Positions 50,451 through 59,789 of a stretch of DNA of 64,000 nucleotides are shown in pieces (the first letter of the stretch is position 1; each line of letters begins with the position of its first letter). The stretch is taken from contig NZ_JAHNZT010000007.1 in the NCBI RefSeq assembly GCF_019039035.1, positions 218,075 to 282,074 of the forward strand, given 5' to 3'. The position numbers were made by a program, and so were the translations under genes. The DNA comes from Citreicoccus inhibens. Lineage in GTDB: Bacteria; Myxococcota; Myxococcia; Myxococcales; Myxococcaceae. Under the pieces are notes generated by a model that was not told the DNA's origin, did not search any database, and saw only the letters and a list, made by a program, of their open reading frames with translations.

Positions 50451-51743
50451 ATGCCCCTGCAACACCCCCTCCGCGCCGTGACCGGAGGTGTGCTCCTCAT
50501 CGCCATCGCGAGCCTTGGGGCGCTCGCGTCCTGGAGGCTGCGCATCACGCCGCTCGCGGAGCGGCTCGTGCATGACACGAACGCGCTGGTGGGCGCGGAG
50601 CATCCGAGGCCCTCGCACGTCACGCCCGCGCGGCCCGGGAGCTTCGCCATGGCCGTGGCCCCGCTGCTGCCGGAGCTGGCCCGCGTCTATGAGAACGCGA
50701 AGGCGCTCGACGAGGAGCAGCGGTCGCGGTGCGAGGCCGTGGCGGATGGAACGGCGTCGCTCTCCGCGCTGCCGGCCGAGTGCCGCGCGGCCTTGGAGCG
50801 ACACCGTCCGCTGATGCAGCGCGTGCTGGAGGCGACGCACGCCGACCAAGGTGGACTGCCCGAGGAGCTCTGGCTTCAGCCGGTGCAGAACGACCGGCTC
50901 CCGACCGAGGAGCCCGTCATCCTGTTCCAGATGGTGCGGCACGCGGCGCTGGAGGCGCGCTTCCAACTCGCCGATGGCCACGTCGAGGCGGCCGTGGACA
51001 CGTGCCTGGACGCGCTCGCGCTCAGCCGGGAGATCGCCCTGGGCGGGCTCATTGGGCAGATGCTCTCCGTGAACGGCTATCGCGTGGCGTATCGCGCGTG
51101 CGCGGACGCGATTGACGCGGCCCCCGCGCGGCGCAAGCGACAGGCCGCCGCGCAGCTCGTGCGCCTGGGTGAGGGCTTCCCGCCGTTGTCCCTCTCGCTT
51201 CGGCAGGAGTCGGTCATCGTCCAGTTCTCCGAGTTCCGCGAGTTGATGCCCGATGAGTGGGTGGAGGAGTTGGCGCCCTCGGCGCGTGACCTGCTCAATC
51301 CAGAGAAGCCCCTGGCGGATGAGGACCTCAGCAAGGGCTGGCAGTGGCCACTGCGGCGGCAGGTGGCGTGGCACCACAAGGTGGAGGGCTTCGGGAAGTT
51401 GGAGGCCATCGCGGACCTCCCGCCGACCGCGCGGCGCAAGGCCTTCGCGGTGTTGGAGACCCGCGAGAGCGCGGCATGGCTCCAGGTGGGGCGCCCCTCG
51501 GTGGGCCAGTATGGTCAGTACGCGGACCGGCTGGACCTGCGCCGGCTCCGCAATGACGCGCTCATCGCGCTGGCCGAAGTGGACGCGACGCGCGCCGAGA
51601 CGGGCCAGTGGCCGCGCGAGCTTCCCAACGGCATGTCCTCGCTCATCATGGAGCCGGTCGGCCCCAACGAGTTGGTGCTCAAGCCGTGCGGCACCAGCCT
51701 GGCCGAGTACGCGCTGCACGTGACGGCGGACACGCAGCCCTGA
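50451..51743 (+). CDS. Membrane-anchored protein of unknown function
   Basis: The product is 430 aa and I do not recognise it. One membrane helix (about residues 13-28) anchors a long hydrophilic, mostly helical body that should be periplasmic. Conserved-looking patches are RHAALEARFQLADGHVEAAVDTCLDALALSREI, GLIGQMLSVNGYRVAYR and LDLRRLRNDALIALAEVDATRAETGQWP. The last is reminiscent of the short C-terminal residue pattern seen in secreted myxobacterial proteins of unknown role. The ATG at 50451 has GGAG eight nt upstream. It is convergent with the decarboxylase gene, 10 nt apart. Confidence 0.65.
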   Translation: MPLQHPLRAVTGGVLLIAIASLGALASWRLRITPLAERLVHDTNALVGAEHPRPSHVTPARPGSFAMAVAPLLPELARVYENAKALDEEQRSRCEAVADGTASLSALPAECRAALERHRPLMQRVLEATHADQGGLPEELWLQPVQNDRLPTEEPVILFQMVRHAALEARFQLADGHVEAAVDTCLDALALSREIALGGLIGQMLSVNGYRVAYRACADAIDAAPARRKRQAAAQLVRLGEGFPPLSLSLRQESVIVQFSEFRELMPDEWVEELAPSARDLLNPEKPLADEDLSKGWQWPLRRQVAWHHKVEGFGKLEAIADLPPTARRKAFAVLETRESAAWLQVGRPSVGQYGQYADRLDLRRLRNDALIALAEVDATRAETGQWPRELPNGMSSLIMEPVGPNELVLKPCGTSLAEYALHVTADTQP

Positions 51744-51753
51744 CGCGGCGGGG

Positions 51754-52545
51754 CTACTCCGTCGCGGACACCTCGACGTCGCCGAGCCCTTCCACGGTGA
51801 GGCGCACGTGGTCTCCGGGCTTGAGCATGTGGGCCACGGTGGCGGCACCGGACAGCACGATGCTTCCGGCGGGCAGCCCCTCGCCGCGCTCCGCGAGCAG
51901 CGCGCACAGCTGCACCACCGACAGCACCGGGTCTCCCGAGATGGCGTCCGAGCGGGCCGACTGCACCACCTGCCCGTTGACCGACATGTGCATGTCCAGG
52001 CGCGCCACGTCCAGTTCGCGCGGCGGGCGCTCCAGCGCGCCGAGCACGAACAGCGACGACGAGGAGTTGTCCGCCACCACGTCCGGCAGGCTGAAGTACT
52101 TGAAGTCGATGTAGCGGGAGTCGAGCACCTCCATCGCCGCGAACACCGAGCCGCACGCATCCAGCGCCTCCTCGCGCGTGATGGTTCCGCGCAGGGGGCG
52201 CGCGATGCGGAAGGCAATCTCGGGCTCGATTTTCGGATGGATGCCGGCGCCCACGCGGATGACGCCGCGCGCGGGAACCTGCATCACATCGGTGAGCACG
52301 CCGTAGACGGGCGACTCGAGGTTCATCTGCTTGCGCTTGGCCTCCGAGGTGAGGCCCATCTTGAGGCCCACCACGCGCTCGCCGCGCGCGAGCCGCATGC
52401 GGATGCCCTCGGCTTGCACGGAGTATGCGAGCGGCAGGGCCAGCTCCGGGAGCAGCGAGCGGGTCAGCGGAGGAATCTCGCGCCGCTCCAGGCGTGCCGC
52501 ATCCAGGACCTTCGCCATCGCCACCGCGTCCACGCTCATGTGCAT
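51754..52545 (-). CDS. nbaG: 4-oxalocrotonate decarboxylase (hydratase/decarboxylase family)
   Basis: The product is 263 aa of the FAA_hydrolase-like hydratase/decarboxylase family. Blocks are VVGLKMGLTSEAKRKQMNLE, PVYGVLTDVM, IHPKIEPEIAF (metal-binding Glu), EVLDSRYIDFKYFSLPDVVADN and VLSGAATVAHMLKPGDHV. The RKQMNLESPVYG-x-LTD and FSLPDVVADN forms fit decarboxylases such as DmpH better than hydratases. It should remove CO2 from 2-oxohex-3-enedioate formed by aminomuconate deamination, so it belongs with the divergent kynurenine operon. The ATG at 52545 has GGAAGG seven nt upstream; an ATG two codons later is possible. Confidence 0.85.
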   Translation of the reverse strand: MHMSVDAVAMAKVLDAARLERREIPPLTRSLLPELALPLAYSVQAEGIRMRLARGERVVGLKMGLTSEAKRKQMNLESPVYGVLTDVMQVPARGVIRVGAGIHPKIEPEIAFRIARPLRGTITREEALDACGSVFAAMEVLDSRYIDFKYFSLPDVVADNSSSSLFVLGALERPPRELDVARLDMHMSVNGQVVQSARSDAISGDPVLSVVQLCALLAERGEGLPAGSIVLSGAATVAHMLKPGDHVRLTVEGLGDVEVSATE

Positions 52546-52889
52546 CGCCTGCCCTTCCTCGTCGGAATCCATCGCGCCGTCCACGCCTCCCGGACAGCGG
52601 GGCGCGAGCTTCTGGCAGCCTCCACCCTCGCGCAAGCACACCGTGCGCGCGGAGCCTTTCGATGCGGTGGCGCTGGAGCTTTCGTTCCTCTGGAGCGCGG
52701 AGTAGCGGGCAGGCGACAGCGCACACCGGAAGCTCCTCGGCGGACCGTCGTATCGCTGGTGACAGATGAATGAGCGGCGTACATTGCGCCGCGCTTCGCA
52801 CGGCTGGGTGCGAGCCTCGCCCCGGACACTTCGGGGAAGCGGGCCCGCGTCATCGCATCGCGCGGCGCGTCACGACGGAGGGCTCGGCC
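52546..52889. other. Divergent regulatory region of the kynurenine cluster
   Basis: This is 344 bp between the decarboxylase gene and the dehydrogenase-led operon. It has no credible gene. It contains the inverted repeat at 52774-52792 and a small CCCCG/CGGGG hairpin at 52820-52836. No regulator gene is adjacent. Confidence 0.5.
52774..52792. promoter_or_regulatory. Inverted repeat around a -10-like TACATT
   Basis: GCGGCG (52774-52779) and CGCCGC (52787-52792) flank TACATTG. A regulator bound here would cover a likely -10 element about 100 nt before the operon's first start codon. Inferred from symmetry only. Confidence 0.3.
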
Positions 52890-54332
52890 TTGGAGAAGGT
52901 GCTCAACTACATCGGTGGGGAGCTGGTGCCCGCCACGGGCGGCGGCTGGCTGGAGAAGCCCGAGCCCGCCACCGCGCGGACCTACGCGCTCGTGCCGGAC
53001 TCGGACGAGGCGGACGTGCACCACGCGGTGGAGGCAGCCGCACGGGCCTTCCCCTCCTGGTCCGCCCTCCCCGCCGCCGAGCGCTCGCGGCACCTGCGCC
53101 GACTCGCGGACACGATTCGCTCCCGCCTGGACGTGTTCTCCCGCGCCGAGTCCATCGACACCGGCAAGCCGCTGTCCGTCGCGTCCACGGTGGACATCCC
53201 GCGCAGCATCCTCAACTTCGAGTTCTTCGCGGACGCGGCCACCCAGTTCGCCAGCGAGTCGCACGCCATGGACGGCGTGGCGCTCAACTACACGCTGCGC
53301 TCGCCGCTCGGCGTGGTGGGCTGCATCTCGCCGTGGAACCTGCCGCTGTACCTGCTCACGTGGAAGATTGCCCCCGCGCTCGCGGCGGGCAACTGCGTGG
53401 TGGCCAAGCCGTCCGAAGTCACACCCATGACGGCGTTCCTCCTGGCGCAAGCGTGCCGTGACGCGGGCCTGCCGCCCGGCGTGCTCAACCTCGTGCACGG
53501 CCTGGGTCCCAAGGTGGGCGCGGCCATGAGCGTCCATCCGGACATCCGCGCCATCTCGTTCACGGGCAGCACGCGCACCGGCGCCGAGATTGCTCGCGTG
53601 GCCGCGCCCGCGTTCAAGAAGCTGTCGCTGGAGATGGGCGGGAAGAACCCCAACGTCGTCTTCGCGGACTGTGACTTCGACGAGGCGCTCGCCACCACCG
53701 TGCGCTCGTCCTTCGCCAACCAGGGACAGATTTGCCTCTGCGGCCCGCGCATCTTCGTGGAGCGCCCGCTGTACGCGCGCTTCAAGGACGCCCTCGTGGA
53801 GCGCACGCGCGCGCTGCGCGTCGGTGACCCGTTGGAGCCCACCACCGACCAGGGCGCGCTGGTGTCGCAGCAGCACTTCGACAAGGTGCTCGGCTACGTC
53901 GCGCTCGCGAAGCAGGAGGGTGGTCGCATCCTCACGGGCGGCCAGCGCGCGAAGGTGGAGGGCCGCTGCCGCGAGGGCTGGTTCGTGGAGCCCACGCTGG
54001 TGGAGGGCCTGGACGCGGGCTGTCGCACCAACCAGGAAGAGATTTTCGGGCCCGTGGCCACCCTCATGCCCTTCGACTCGGAGGACGAGGTGCTCGCGTG
54101 GGCCAACTCCACGCGCTATGGCCTCGCCGGCAGCGTGTGGACGAAGGACCTGTCGCGCGCGCACCGCTTCGCCGCGGGCCTGCACAGCGGCATCGTCTGG
54201 GTGAACACCTGGATGCTGCGCGACCTGCGCACGCCGTTCGGCGGCGTGAAGGACTCGGGCGTGGGCCGCGAGGGCGGCTGGGACGCGCTGCGCTTCTTCA
54301 CCGAGCCCAAGAACGTCTGCATCAAGCTGTGA
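52890..54332 (+). CDS. nbaE: 2-aminomuconic 6-semialdehyde dehydrogenase
   Basis: The product is 480 aa, a full-length aldehyde dehydrogenase. It has the NAD-binding SFTGSTRTG, catalytic Glu in LEMGGKNPN, catalytic Cys in NQGQICLCGPRIFVE and the C-terminal PFGGVKDSGVGREGG. Its place beside aminomuconate deaminase, HAAO and ACMSD assigns 2-aminomuconic 6-semialdehyde as substrate. The relative 2-hydroxymuconic semialdehyde dehydrogenase is the alternative. The TTG at 52890 has GGAGGG eight nt upstream and gives family length; the frame is open further upstream but without a start or site. It is the first gene of the seven-gene kynurenine operon. Confidence 0.88.
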   Translation: MEKVLNYIGGELVPATGGGWLEKPEPATARTYALVPDSDEADVHHAVEAAARAFPSWSALPAAERSRHLRRLADTIRSRLDVFSRAESIDTGKPLSVASTVDIPRSILNFEFFADAATQFASESHAMDGVALNYTLRSPLGVVGCISPWNLPLYLLTWKIAPALAAGNCVVAKPSEVTPMTAFLLAQACRDAGLPPGVLNLVHGLGPKVGAAMSVHPDIRAISFTGSTRTGAEIARVAAPAFKKLSLEMGGKNPNVVFADCDFDEALATTVRSSFANQGQICLCGPRIFVERPLYARFKDALVERTRALRVGDPLEPTTDQGALVSQQHFDKVLGYVALAKQEGGRILTGGQRAKVEGRCREGWFVEPTLVEGLDAGCRTNQEEIFGPVATLMPFDSEDEVLAWANSTRYGLAGSVWTKDLSRAHRFAAGLHSGIVWVNTWMLRDLRTPFGGVKDSGVGREGGWDALRFFTEPKNVCIKL

Positions 54333-54354
54333 GTTCGTTCCCCTGGAGACATGC

Positions 54355-54783
54355 GTGAGCACCCGCGAGCGAGTCGACTCGTCCAAGGCCCCGGAGCCGG
54401 TGGGCCTCTATCCCCATGCGCGACGCGTGGGCAACCTGCTGTTCCTCTCCGGCGTGGGCCCGCGCGAGCGCGGCAGCAAGAAGATTCCCGGCGTGGAGCT
54501 GGATGCGGACGGCAACATCACCTCGTATGACATCGAGACGCAGTGCCACTCGGTGTTCCGCAACGTGCGCTACATCCTGGAGGACGCGGGCTCCTCGTGG
54601 GACCGGCTGGTGGACGTGACGGTGTACCTCACCGACATGAAGAAGGACTTCCCCACCTACAACCGCCTGTGGGCCGAGTACTTCAAGGACGCGCAGCCCT
54701 GCCGCACCACGCTCGAAATCAATCGGCTGCCCACGCCCATCGCCATCGAGCTCAAGTGCATCGCCACCGTCGGAGATGAATGA
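54355..54783 (+). CDS. nbaF: 2-aminomuconate deaminase (RidA/YjgF family)
   Basis: The product is 142 aa of the RidA fold. Visible motifs are [41 protein letters not shown] and [19 protein letters not shown], closing with [12 protein letters not shown] (catalytic Arg). General RidA proteins clear enamines, while those in aminophenol and hydroxyanthranilate clusters deaminate 2-aminomuconate to 4-oxalocrotonate. The cluster context favours the latter. The GTG at 54355 has GGAG upstream. It lies 22 nt after the dehydrogenase gene and ends just before the HAAO start. Confidence 0.85.
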   Translation: MSTRERVDSSKAPEPVGLYPHARRVGNLLFLSGVGPRERGSKKIPGVELDADGNITSYDIETQCHSVFRNVRYILEDAGSSWDRLVDVTVYLTDMKKDFPTYNRLWAEYFKDAQPCRTTLEINRLPTPIAIELKCIATVGDE

Positions 54784-54784
54784 C

Positions 54785-55312
54785 ATGGGACGCCTGACGC
54801 CCATCAACTTCAAGAAGTGGATCGACGAGCACCGCCACCTGCTCAAGCCCCCCGTGGGCAATCAGCAGGTGTGGGCGGACCGCGAGTTCATGGTCACCGT
54901 GGTGGGCGGCCCCAACGCGCGCACGGACTTCCACATCAACGAGGGCGAGGAGTTCTTCTACCAACTGGAGGGCGACATCACCCTGCGCGTCATCGACGAG
55001 GGCGAGGTCCGAGACATCCCCATCCAGGAGGGCGACATCTTCCTGTTGCCGCCCAAGGTGCCGCACTCGCCGCAGCGCCCGCCGGGCACGGTGGGGCTGG
55101 TGCTGGAGCGGCGCCGGCAACCGCAGGAGCTGGATGGCTTCCTGTGGCGCTGCCCCCAGTGTGGCACCACGCTCTATGAAGAGTACCTCCACGTCACCAA
55201 CCTGGTGACGCAGCTGCCGCCCGTCTTTCAGCGCTTCTACGGCAACCCCGAGCACTGCACCTGCAAGCAGTGCGGGACGCGCGTCACCCAGGCGAACAAG
55301 CCGGCGAAATGA
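54785..55312 (+). CDS. nbaC: 3-hydroxyanthranilate 3,4-dioxygenase
   Basis: The product is 175 aa of the bacterial single-cupin type. The iron site is in [16 protein letters not shown] (His and Glu), with a further His in KVPHSPQRP. The C-terminal rubredoxin-like second metal site, typical of bacterial enzymes, has CPQC (near residue 122) and CTCKQC (near residue 160). It opens the ring of 3-hydroxyanthranilate to 2-amino-3-carboxymuconate semialdehyde. The ATG at 54785 uses a GGAG nine nt upstream; the ATG at 54776 would leave no spacing. Its stop overlaps the ACMSD start as ATGA. Confidence 0.95.
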   Translation: MGRLTPINFKKWIDEHRHLLKPPVGNQQVWADREFMVTVVGGPNARTDFHINEGEEFFYQLEGDITLRVIDEGEVRDIPIQEGDIFLLPPKVPHSPQRPPGTVGLVLERRRQPQELDGFLWRCPQCGTTLYEEYLHVTNLVTQLPPVFQRFYGNPEHCTCKQCGTRVTQANKPAK

Positions 55313-56325
55313 AGATCGACATCCACACGCACATCCTCCCGGCGGAGCTGCCGCGCTTCGCCGAGCGCTACGGCTATGGCGGCTTCATCACGCTGGAGCA
55401 CCACCAGCCCTGCCGCGCGCGGATGCTGCGCGACGACGGGAAGTTCTTTCGCGAAATCGAGAGCAACTGCTGGGACCCGGTGAAGCGCATCGAGGAGTGC
55501 GACGCCATCGGCGTGCACGTGCAGGCGCTCTCCACCATCCCGGTGATGTTCAGCTACTGGACCAAGCCCGAGCACGGCGAGGACCTGGCGCGCTTCCTCA
55601 ATGACCACCTGGCCTCGGTGGTGCGCGCGCACCCCAAGCGCTTCGTGGGCTTGGGCACCGTGCCGCTCCAGTCTCCCGAGCGCGCGGTGCGCGAGCTGGA
55701 GCGCTGCGTGCGCGAGCTGGGCTTCGTGGGCGTGCAGATTGGCAGCCACGTCAACGACATGAACCTGAGCGACCCGGCCCTCTTCCCGTTCTTCCAAGCG
55801 GCGAGCGAGCTGGGCGCGTCCATCTTCGTTCACCCCTGGGACATGATGGGCGAGGCGAAGATGCAGAAGTATTGGCTGCCCTGGCTGGTGGGCATGCCCG
55901 CCGAGGTGTCGCTGGCCATCTGCTCGCTCATCTTCGGCGGCGTGATGGAGCGACTGCCCAAGCTGCGGTTGGCGTTCGCGCACGGCGGCGGCTCGTTCCC
56001 CGGGACGCTGGGCCGCATCCAGCACGGCTTCGAGGCGCGGCCGGACCTCGTCGCGGTGGACAACCCCGTGCCGCCGCGCGAGTACCTGGGCCGCTTCTGG
56101 GTGGACTCGCTGGTGCACGACGCGGACACGCTGCGCGGCATCGTGAAGCTGTTCGGCCCCGACAAGGTGGCGCTGGGCAGTGACTATCCCTTCCCCTTGG
56201 GCGAAGAGCGGCCCGGGACCCTGATTGAATCGCTGACCGAGCTGTCGCCCGCCGCGCGCGAGGGCCTGCTCTGGAAGAACGCCCTGGCGTGGCTGGGACG
56301 CTCGCGCGAGGACTTCGCACCATGA
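55309..56325 (+). CDS. nbaD: 2-amino-3-carboxymuconate-6-semialdehyde decarboxylase (ACMSD)
   Basis: The product is 338 aa of the metal-dependent amidohydrolase superfamily. Zinc ligands are visible in [10 protein letters not shown] (H-x-H), in FVHPWDMMG, in [15 protein letters not shown], and the Asp of [11 protein letters not shown]. It removes the carboxyl group from the ring-opened hydroxyanthranilate product, diverting it from quinolinate (NAD) synthesis to full degradation. Both ends overlap neighbours by ATGA (HAAO before, kynU after), so the three enzymes are made in fixed proportion. Confidence 0.95.
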   Translation: MKIDIHTHILPAELPRFAERYGYGGFITLEHHQPCRARMLRDDGKFFREIESNCWDPVKRIEECDAIGVHVQALSTIPVMFSYWTKPEHGEDLARFLNDHLASVVRAHPKRFVGLGTVPLQSPERAVRELERCVRELGFVGVQIGSHVNDMNLSDPALFPFFQAASELGASIFVHPWDMMGEAKMQKYWLPWLVGMPAEVSLAICSLIFGGVMERLPKLRLAFAHGGGSFPGTLGRIQHGFEARPDLVAVDNPVPPREYLGRFWVDSLVHDADTLRGIVKLFGPDKVALGSDYPFPLGEERPGTLIESLTELSPAAREGLLWKNALAWLGRSREDFAP

Positions 56326-57599
56326 CTTCGCATCGCTACGAGAACACCGAGTCCTTCGCCCGGCGCATGGACGCCGAGGACGCGCTCGCCTCCTTCCGCG
56401 ACGAGTTCCTCTTCCCGCCCAGCCCCTCGGGCGAGCCGTCCGTCTATCTGGCGGGCAACTCGCTCGGGCTCCAGCCGAAGCGCGCGCGCCAGTACATCCA
56501 GGAGGAGCTGGAGGACTGGGCGCGGCTGGGCGTGGAGGGCCACGTGCACGGGCGCCATCCGTGGCTGCCCTACCATGAGCTTCTCACCGAGCAGGTCGCG
56601 CGCATCGTGGGCGCGCAGCCGCAAGAAGTCGTGGTGATGAACACCTTGTCGGTGAACCTGCACCTGATGATGGTGTCGTTCTACCGACCCACGCGCGAGC
56701 GCTACAAGATTCTCATCGAGGCGGGCGCGTTCCCGTCGGACCAGTACGCCGTCGCGTCTCAAGCGCGCTTCCACGGCATGGACCCCACGCAGGCCGTGAT
56801 GCTCCTCCAGCCGCGCGACGGCGAGGCCACGCTGCGCACCGAGGACATCCTGGAGACGCTGGCGCGACACGGGAAGGAGATCGCGCTGGTGATGCTGGGC
56901 AGCGTGAACTACCTCACCGGACAATCCTTCGACTTGGCCGCCATCACCCGCGCGGCGCACGCGCAGGGCTGTCAGGTGGGCTTCGACCTCGCGCACGGCG
57001 CGGGCAACCTGAAGCTCGCGCTGCATGACACCGGGCCGGACTTCGCGGTGTGGTGTTCCTACAAGTACCTCAACGGCGGCCCGGGCAGCCTGGGAGGCGT
57101 GTTCGTCCACGAGCGCCACGCGCGCTCGCCCCAGCTCCCGCGCTTCGAGGGCTGGTGGGGCCACAACAAGGCCACCCGCTTCCAGATGGGTCCCACGTTC
57201 GACCCGCTCCCCGGCGCGGAGGGCTGGCAGCTCTCCAATCCGCCCATCTTCCAGCTCGCCGCGCTGCGCGCCTCGGTGGAGCTGTTCGACCGCGCCACCA
57301 TGGCCGCGCTGCACGCTCGGAGTCAGAAGCTCACGGGCTACCTGGAGTTCCTCCTCGACCAACTGCCGGAGGGCTTCGTGCGCATCACCACGCCGAGAGA
57401 CCCCGCACAGCGCGGCGCCCAGCTCTCGCTGCGCTTCCGGGGCGAGCCGAAGCAGCTGCTCCAGCGGCTGGGCGACGCGGGCGTCATCTGCGACTTCCGC
57501 GAGCCGGACATCATCCGCGCCGCGCCCACCGCGCTCTACAACTCGTTCCTGGACGTCCACCGCTTCGTGAAGACGCTGGAGGGCCACGCCCGTGGCTGA
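56322..57599 (+). CDS. kynU: Kynureninase
   Basis: The product is 425 aa, a PLP-dependent fold-type I enzyme. Motifs are VYLAGNSLGLQPK, the GRHPWLPYHELL segment, MNTLSVNLHLMM, GFDLAHGAGN, and the Schiff-base Lys in VWCSYKYLNGGPGS. It splits kynurenine or 3-hydroxykynurenine into (hydroxy)anthranilate and alanine. The ATG overlaps the ACMSD stop. Its own stop lies eight nt inside the start of kmo, an overlap longer than the usual ATGA. Confidence 0.96.
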   Translation: MTSHRYENTESFARRMDAEDALASFRDEFLFPPSPSGEPSVYLAGNSLGLQPKRARQYIQEELEDWARLGVEGHVHGRHPWLPYHELLTEQVARIVGAQPQEVVVMNTLSVNLHLMMVSFYRPTRERYKILIEAGAFPSDQYAVASQARFHGMDPTQAVMLLQPRDGEATLRTEDILETLARHGKEIALVMLGSVNYLTGQSFDLAAITRAAHAQGCQVGFDLAHGAGNLKLALHDTGPDFAVWCSYKYLNGGPGSLGGVFVHERHARSPQLPRFEGWWGHNKATRFQMGPTFDPLPGAEGWQLSNPPIFQLAALRASVELFDRATMAALHARSQKLTGYLEFLLDQLPEGFVRITTPRDPAQRGAQLSLRFRGEPKQLLQRLGDAGVICDFREPDIIRAAPTALYNSFLDVHRFVKTLEGHARG

Positions 57600-58983
57600 G
57601 CCCAAGGAAGCGGTCACCATCGCGGGCGCGGGGCTGGTGGGCTCGCTGCTCGCCATCAACCTCGCTCGGCGCGGCCACCCTGTGGAAGTGCTGGAGCGCC
57701 GCGCGGACATGCGCCGCGAGACGGTGGAGGCGGGCCGCTCCATCAACCTCGCCATCTCCACGCGCGGCCTGTACGCGCTGCGGCGGGTGGGTCTGGAGGA
57801 CGAAGCGCTCCAGCACGCCATCCCCATGCGCGGGCGAATGATTCATTCGCCCCGGGGCGAGCTGACCTTCCAGCCTTACGGCAAGGACGACTCGCAGCAC
57901 ATCAACTCGCTGTCGCGCGGCTGGCTCAACCAGTTCCTCATGACGCGCGCCGAGGAGACGGGCCGGGTGAACATCCGCTTCCGCCAGCGCGTGAGCGGCG
58001 TGAACCTGAAGGCGGGCGAAATCACCGTGCTCGACGAGGGCACGGGCACGTCGCGCGACGTGCGCCCGGGCGTCCTCTTCGGGACGGACGGCTCGGGCTC
58101 GGTGCTGCGTCAGGCCCTTGCTTCGTGGACCGACGCGCAGGTGTCACAGGAGCAGCTCGGCCACGGCTACAAGGAGCTGACCATTCCCGCGCTCGCGGGC
58201 GGGCGCTTCCAGATGGAGAAGCACGCGCTGCACATCTGGCCGCGGGGCACGTACATGCTCATCGCGCTGCCCAACGAGGACGGCAGCTTCACGTGCACGC
58301 TGTTCCTCCCATGGCAGGGGCCGGTGAGCTTCGCCTCGCTCGACACGCCCGAGCGGCTGGAGGCGTTCTTCCAGGAGCAGTTCGCGGACGCGCGTGCGCT
58401 CATCCCCGACCTGGTGGAGGCGTTCTTCGCCCGGCCCACCGGGTACATGGTGACGGTGAAGTCGCCGCAGTGGCGCGCGGGTGGAAGCACGCTCCTCTTG
58501 GGTGACGCGGCCCACGCCATCGTCCCCTTCTACGGCCAGGGGATGAACTGCGGCTTCGAGGACTGCACCGTGCTGGAGGCGTGTCTGGACCGGCACGCCT
58601 CGTGGGACAGCGCCTTCGCGGAGTTCGAGCGGCTGCGCAAGACGAACGCGGACGCCATCGCGGACATGGCGGTGGAGAACTTCATCGAGATGCGCGACAG
58701 CACGGCGGATCCGCGCTTCCTCCTGGAGAAGGGCGTGGAGAAGGTGCTGCTCAACGCCTTCCCAGGAGAGTTCCTCAGTCGCTACTCACTGGTGAGCTTC
58801 AGCCGCGTGCCGTACCGGCTCGCCTATGAGCTGGGCGCGCTCGCCAGCGGCATCGTGTCCGAGCTGGCGCGAGACCTGAATCGCCCCGAGGACGTGGACC
58901 TCACGCGCGCCGGCCAGCTCATCCGAGCCCGGATGGTGCCCTTCATGAAGGAGAACGCGGATGGATTTCGGACTGAAGGGTAG
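57592..58983 (+). CDS. kmo: Kynurenine 3-monooxygenase
   Basis: The product is 463 aa. The FAD-binding motif is IAGAGLVGSLLAINLARRG, with LERRADMRRE and INLAISTRGLYALR. The second FAD motif is LLGDAAHAIVPFYGQGMNCGFEDC. Residues after about 400 form the helical membrane-associating C-terminus seen in this family. It hydroxylates kynurenine to 3-hydroxykynurenine with NADPH and O2. The GTG at 57592 overlaps kynU by eight nt and has GGAGGG eight nt upstream. It overlaps the SDR gene by 23 nt at the other end. Confidence 0.95.
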   Translation: MAEPKEAVTIAGAGLVGSLLAINLARRGHPVEVLERRADMRRETVEAGRSINLAISTRGLYALRRVGLEDEALQHAIPMRGRMIHSPRGELTFQPYGKDDSQHINSLSRGWLNQFLMTRAEETGRVNIRFRQRVSGVNLKAGEITVLDEGTGTSRDVRPGVLFGTDGSGSVLRQALASWTDAQVSQEQLGHGYKELTIPALAGGRFQMEKHALHIWPRGTYMLIALPNEDGSFTCTLFLPWQGPVSFASLDTPERLEAFFQEQFADARALIPDLVEAFFARPTGYMVTVKSPQWRAGGSTLLLGDAAHAIVPFYGQGMNCGFEDCTVLEACLDRHASWDSAFAEFERLRKTNADAIADMAVENFIEMRDSTADPRFLLEKGVEKVLLNAFPGEFLSRYSLVSFSRVPYRLAYELGALASGIVSELARDLNRPEDVDLTRAGQLIRARMVPFMKENADGFRTEG

Positions 58984-59698
58984 ACGGGCGCTGGTGATGG
59001 GAGCCTCGGCCGGCCTGGGGCGCGCGTGCGCCACCGCGCTGGTGAAGGAAGGCGCCACCGTGGCCCTCTGCGCGCGCGGAGGAGACCGGCTCCAGGCCAC
59101 GGCCGAGGCGATGGGCGCCGCGCTCGCCGTCCCGTGCGACCTGTCCCAGCCCGGAGCCGCCCGCGCGCTGGTGCGCGAAGTGGTGGCGAAGCTGGGTGGC
59201 GTGGACATCCTCGTCATCAACTCGGGTGGCCCGCCCCCCGGCGGCATCGAGTCCATCACCGACACCCAATGGCAGGCGGGCTTCCAGAGCCTGTGGATGA
59301 CCGCGGTGGACAGCATCCAGGAGGCCCTGCCCGGCATGAAGGCCCAGGGCTGGGGGCGCATCGTGCTCGTCACCTCCACCGCCGCCCGCGAGGCGCTGCC
59401 CAACCTCACCATCTCCAACGGCCTGCGCGCCGGCCTCCTCGGTTTGGTGAAGACCGTCAGCAACGAGGTGGGCCCGCACGGCATCACCGTCAACGCGGCG
59501 CTGCCGGGCTACCACGCCACGGACCGCATGAAGGACCTGGGCCTCACCGACGAGAAGGTCGCCCCTCAGATTCCTGCGCGCCGCCTGGGTCGCCCCGAGG
59601 AGTTCGGCGCCCTGGTCGCCTTCCTCGCCTCCGAGCCCGCCGCGTACATCAACGGCCAGTCCATCGCCTGCGACGGAGGCGCCCTCCGCGGCTTCTGA
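58961..59698 (+). CDS. SDR-family protein with non-canonical catalytic site
   Basis: The product is 245 aa. The Rossmann motif is MGASAGLG, followed by NSGGPPPGG near residue 88, an SDR-like VTSTAAREAL, and C-terminal AAYINGQSIACDGG. The usual Tyr-x3-Lys is replaced by a SNGLRAG segment in which Arg takes the Lys place and Tyr is missing. This matches the BKR-like SDR subgroup with NS...R residues, whose chemistry is unclear. It is the last gene of the kynurenine operon, with AGGAG six nt before the ATG. It may handle a side product or a downstream keto acid. Confidence 0.8.
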   Translation: MDFGLKGRRALVMGASAGLGRACATALVKEGATVALCARGGDRLQATAEAMGAALAVPCDLSQPGAARALVREVVAKLGGVDILVINSGGPPPGGIESITDTQWQAGFQSLWMTAVDSIQEALPGMKAQGWGRIVLVTSTAAREALPNLTISNGLRAGLLGLVKTVSNEVGPHGITVNAALPGYHATDRMKDLGLTDEKVAPQIPARRLGRPEEFGALVAFLASEPAAYINGQSIACDGGALRGF

Positions 59699-59789
59699 CC
59701 CTTCGCGGAGAAATCTCGCTGATTACCTCTTTTCGACTTTTCACGTCTTGAGACAGAGTTGACCCCGCTGGTTCGAGGGAGGGTTGGCT

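Noticed and set aside
52536..54386. A 616-codon minus-strand frame opposite the aminomuconate semialdehyde dehydrogenase
   Set aside because: The aldehyde dehydrogenase motifs on the plus strand are complete, and the antisense product is a shadow.
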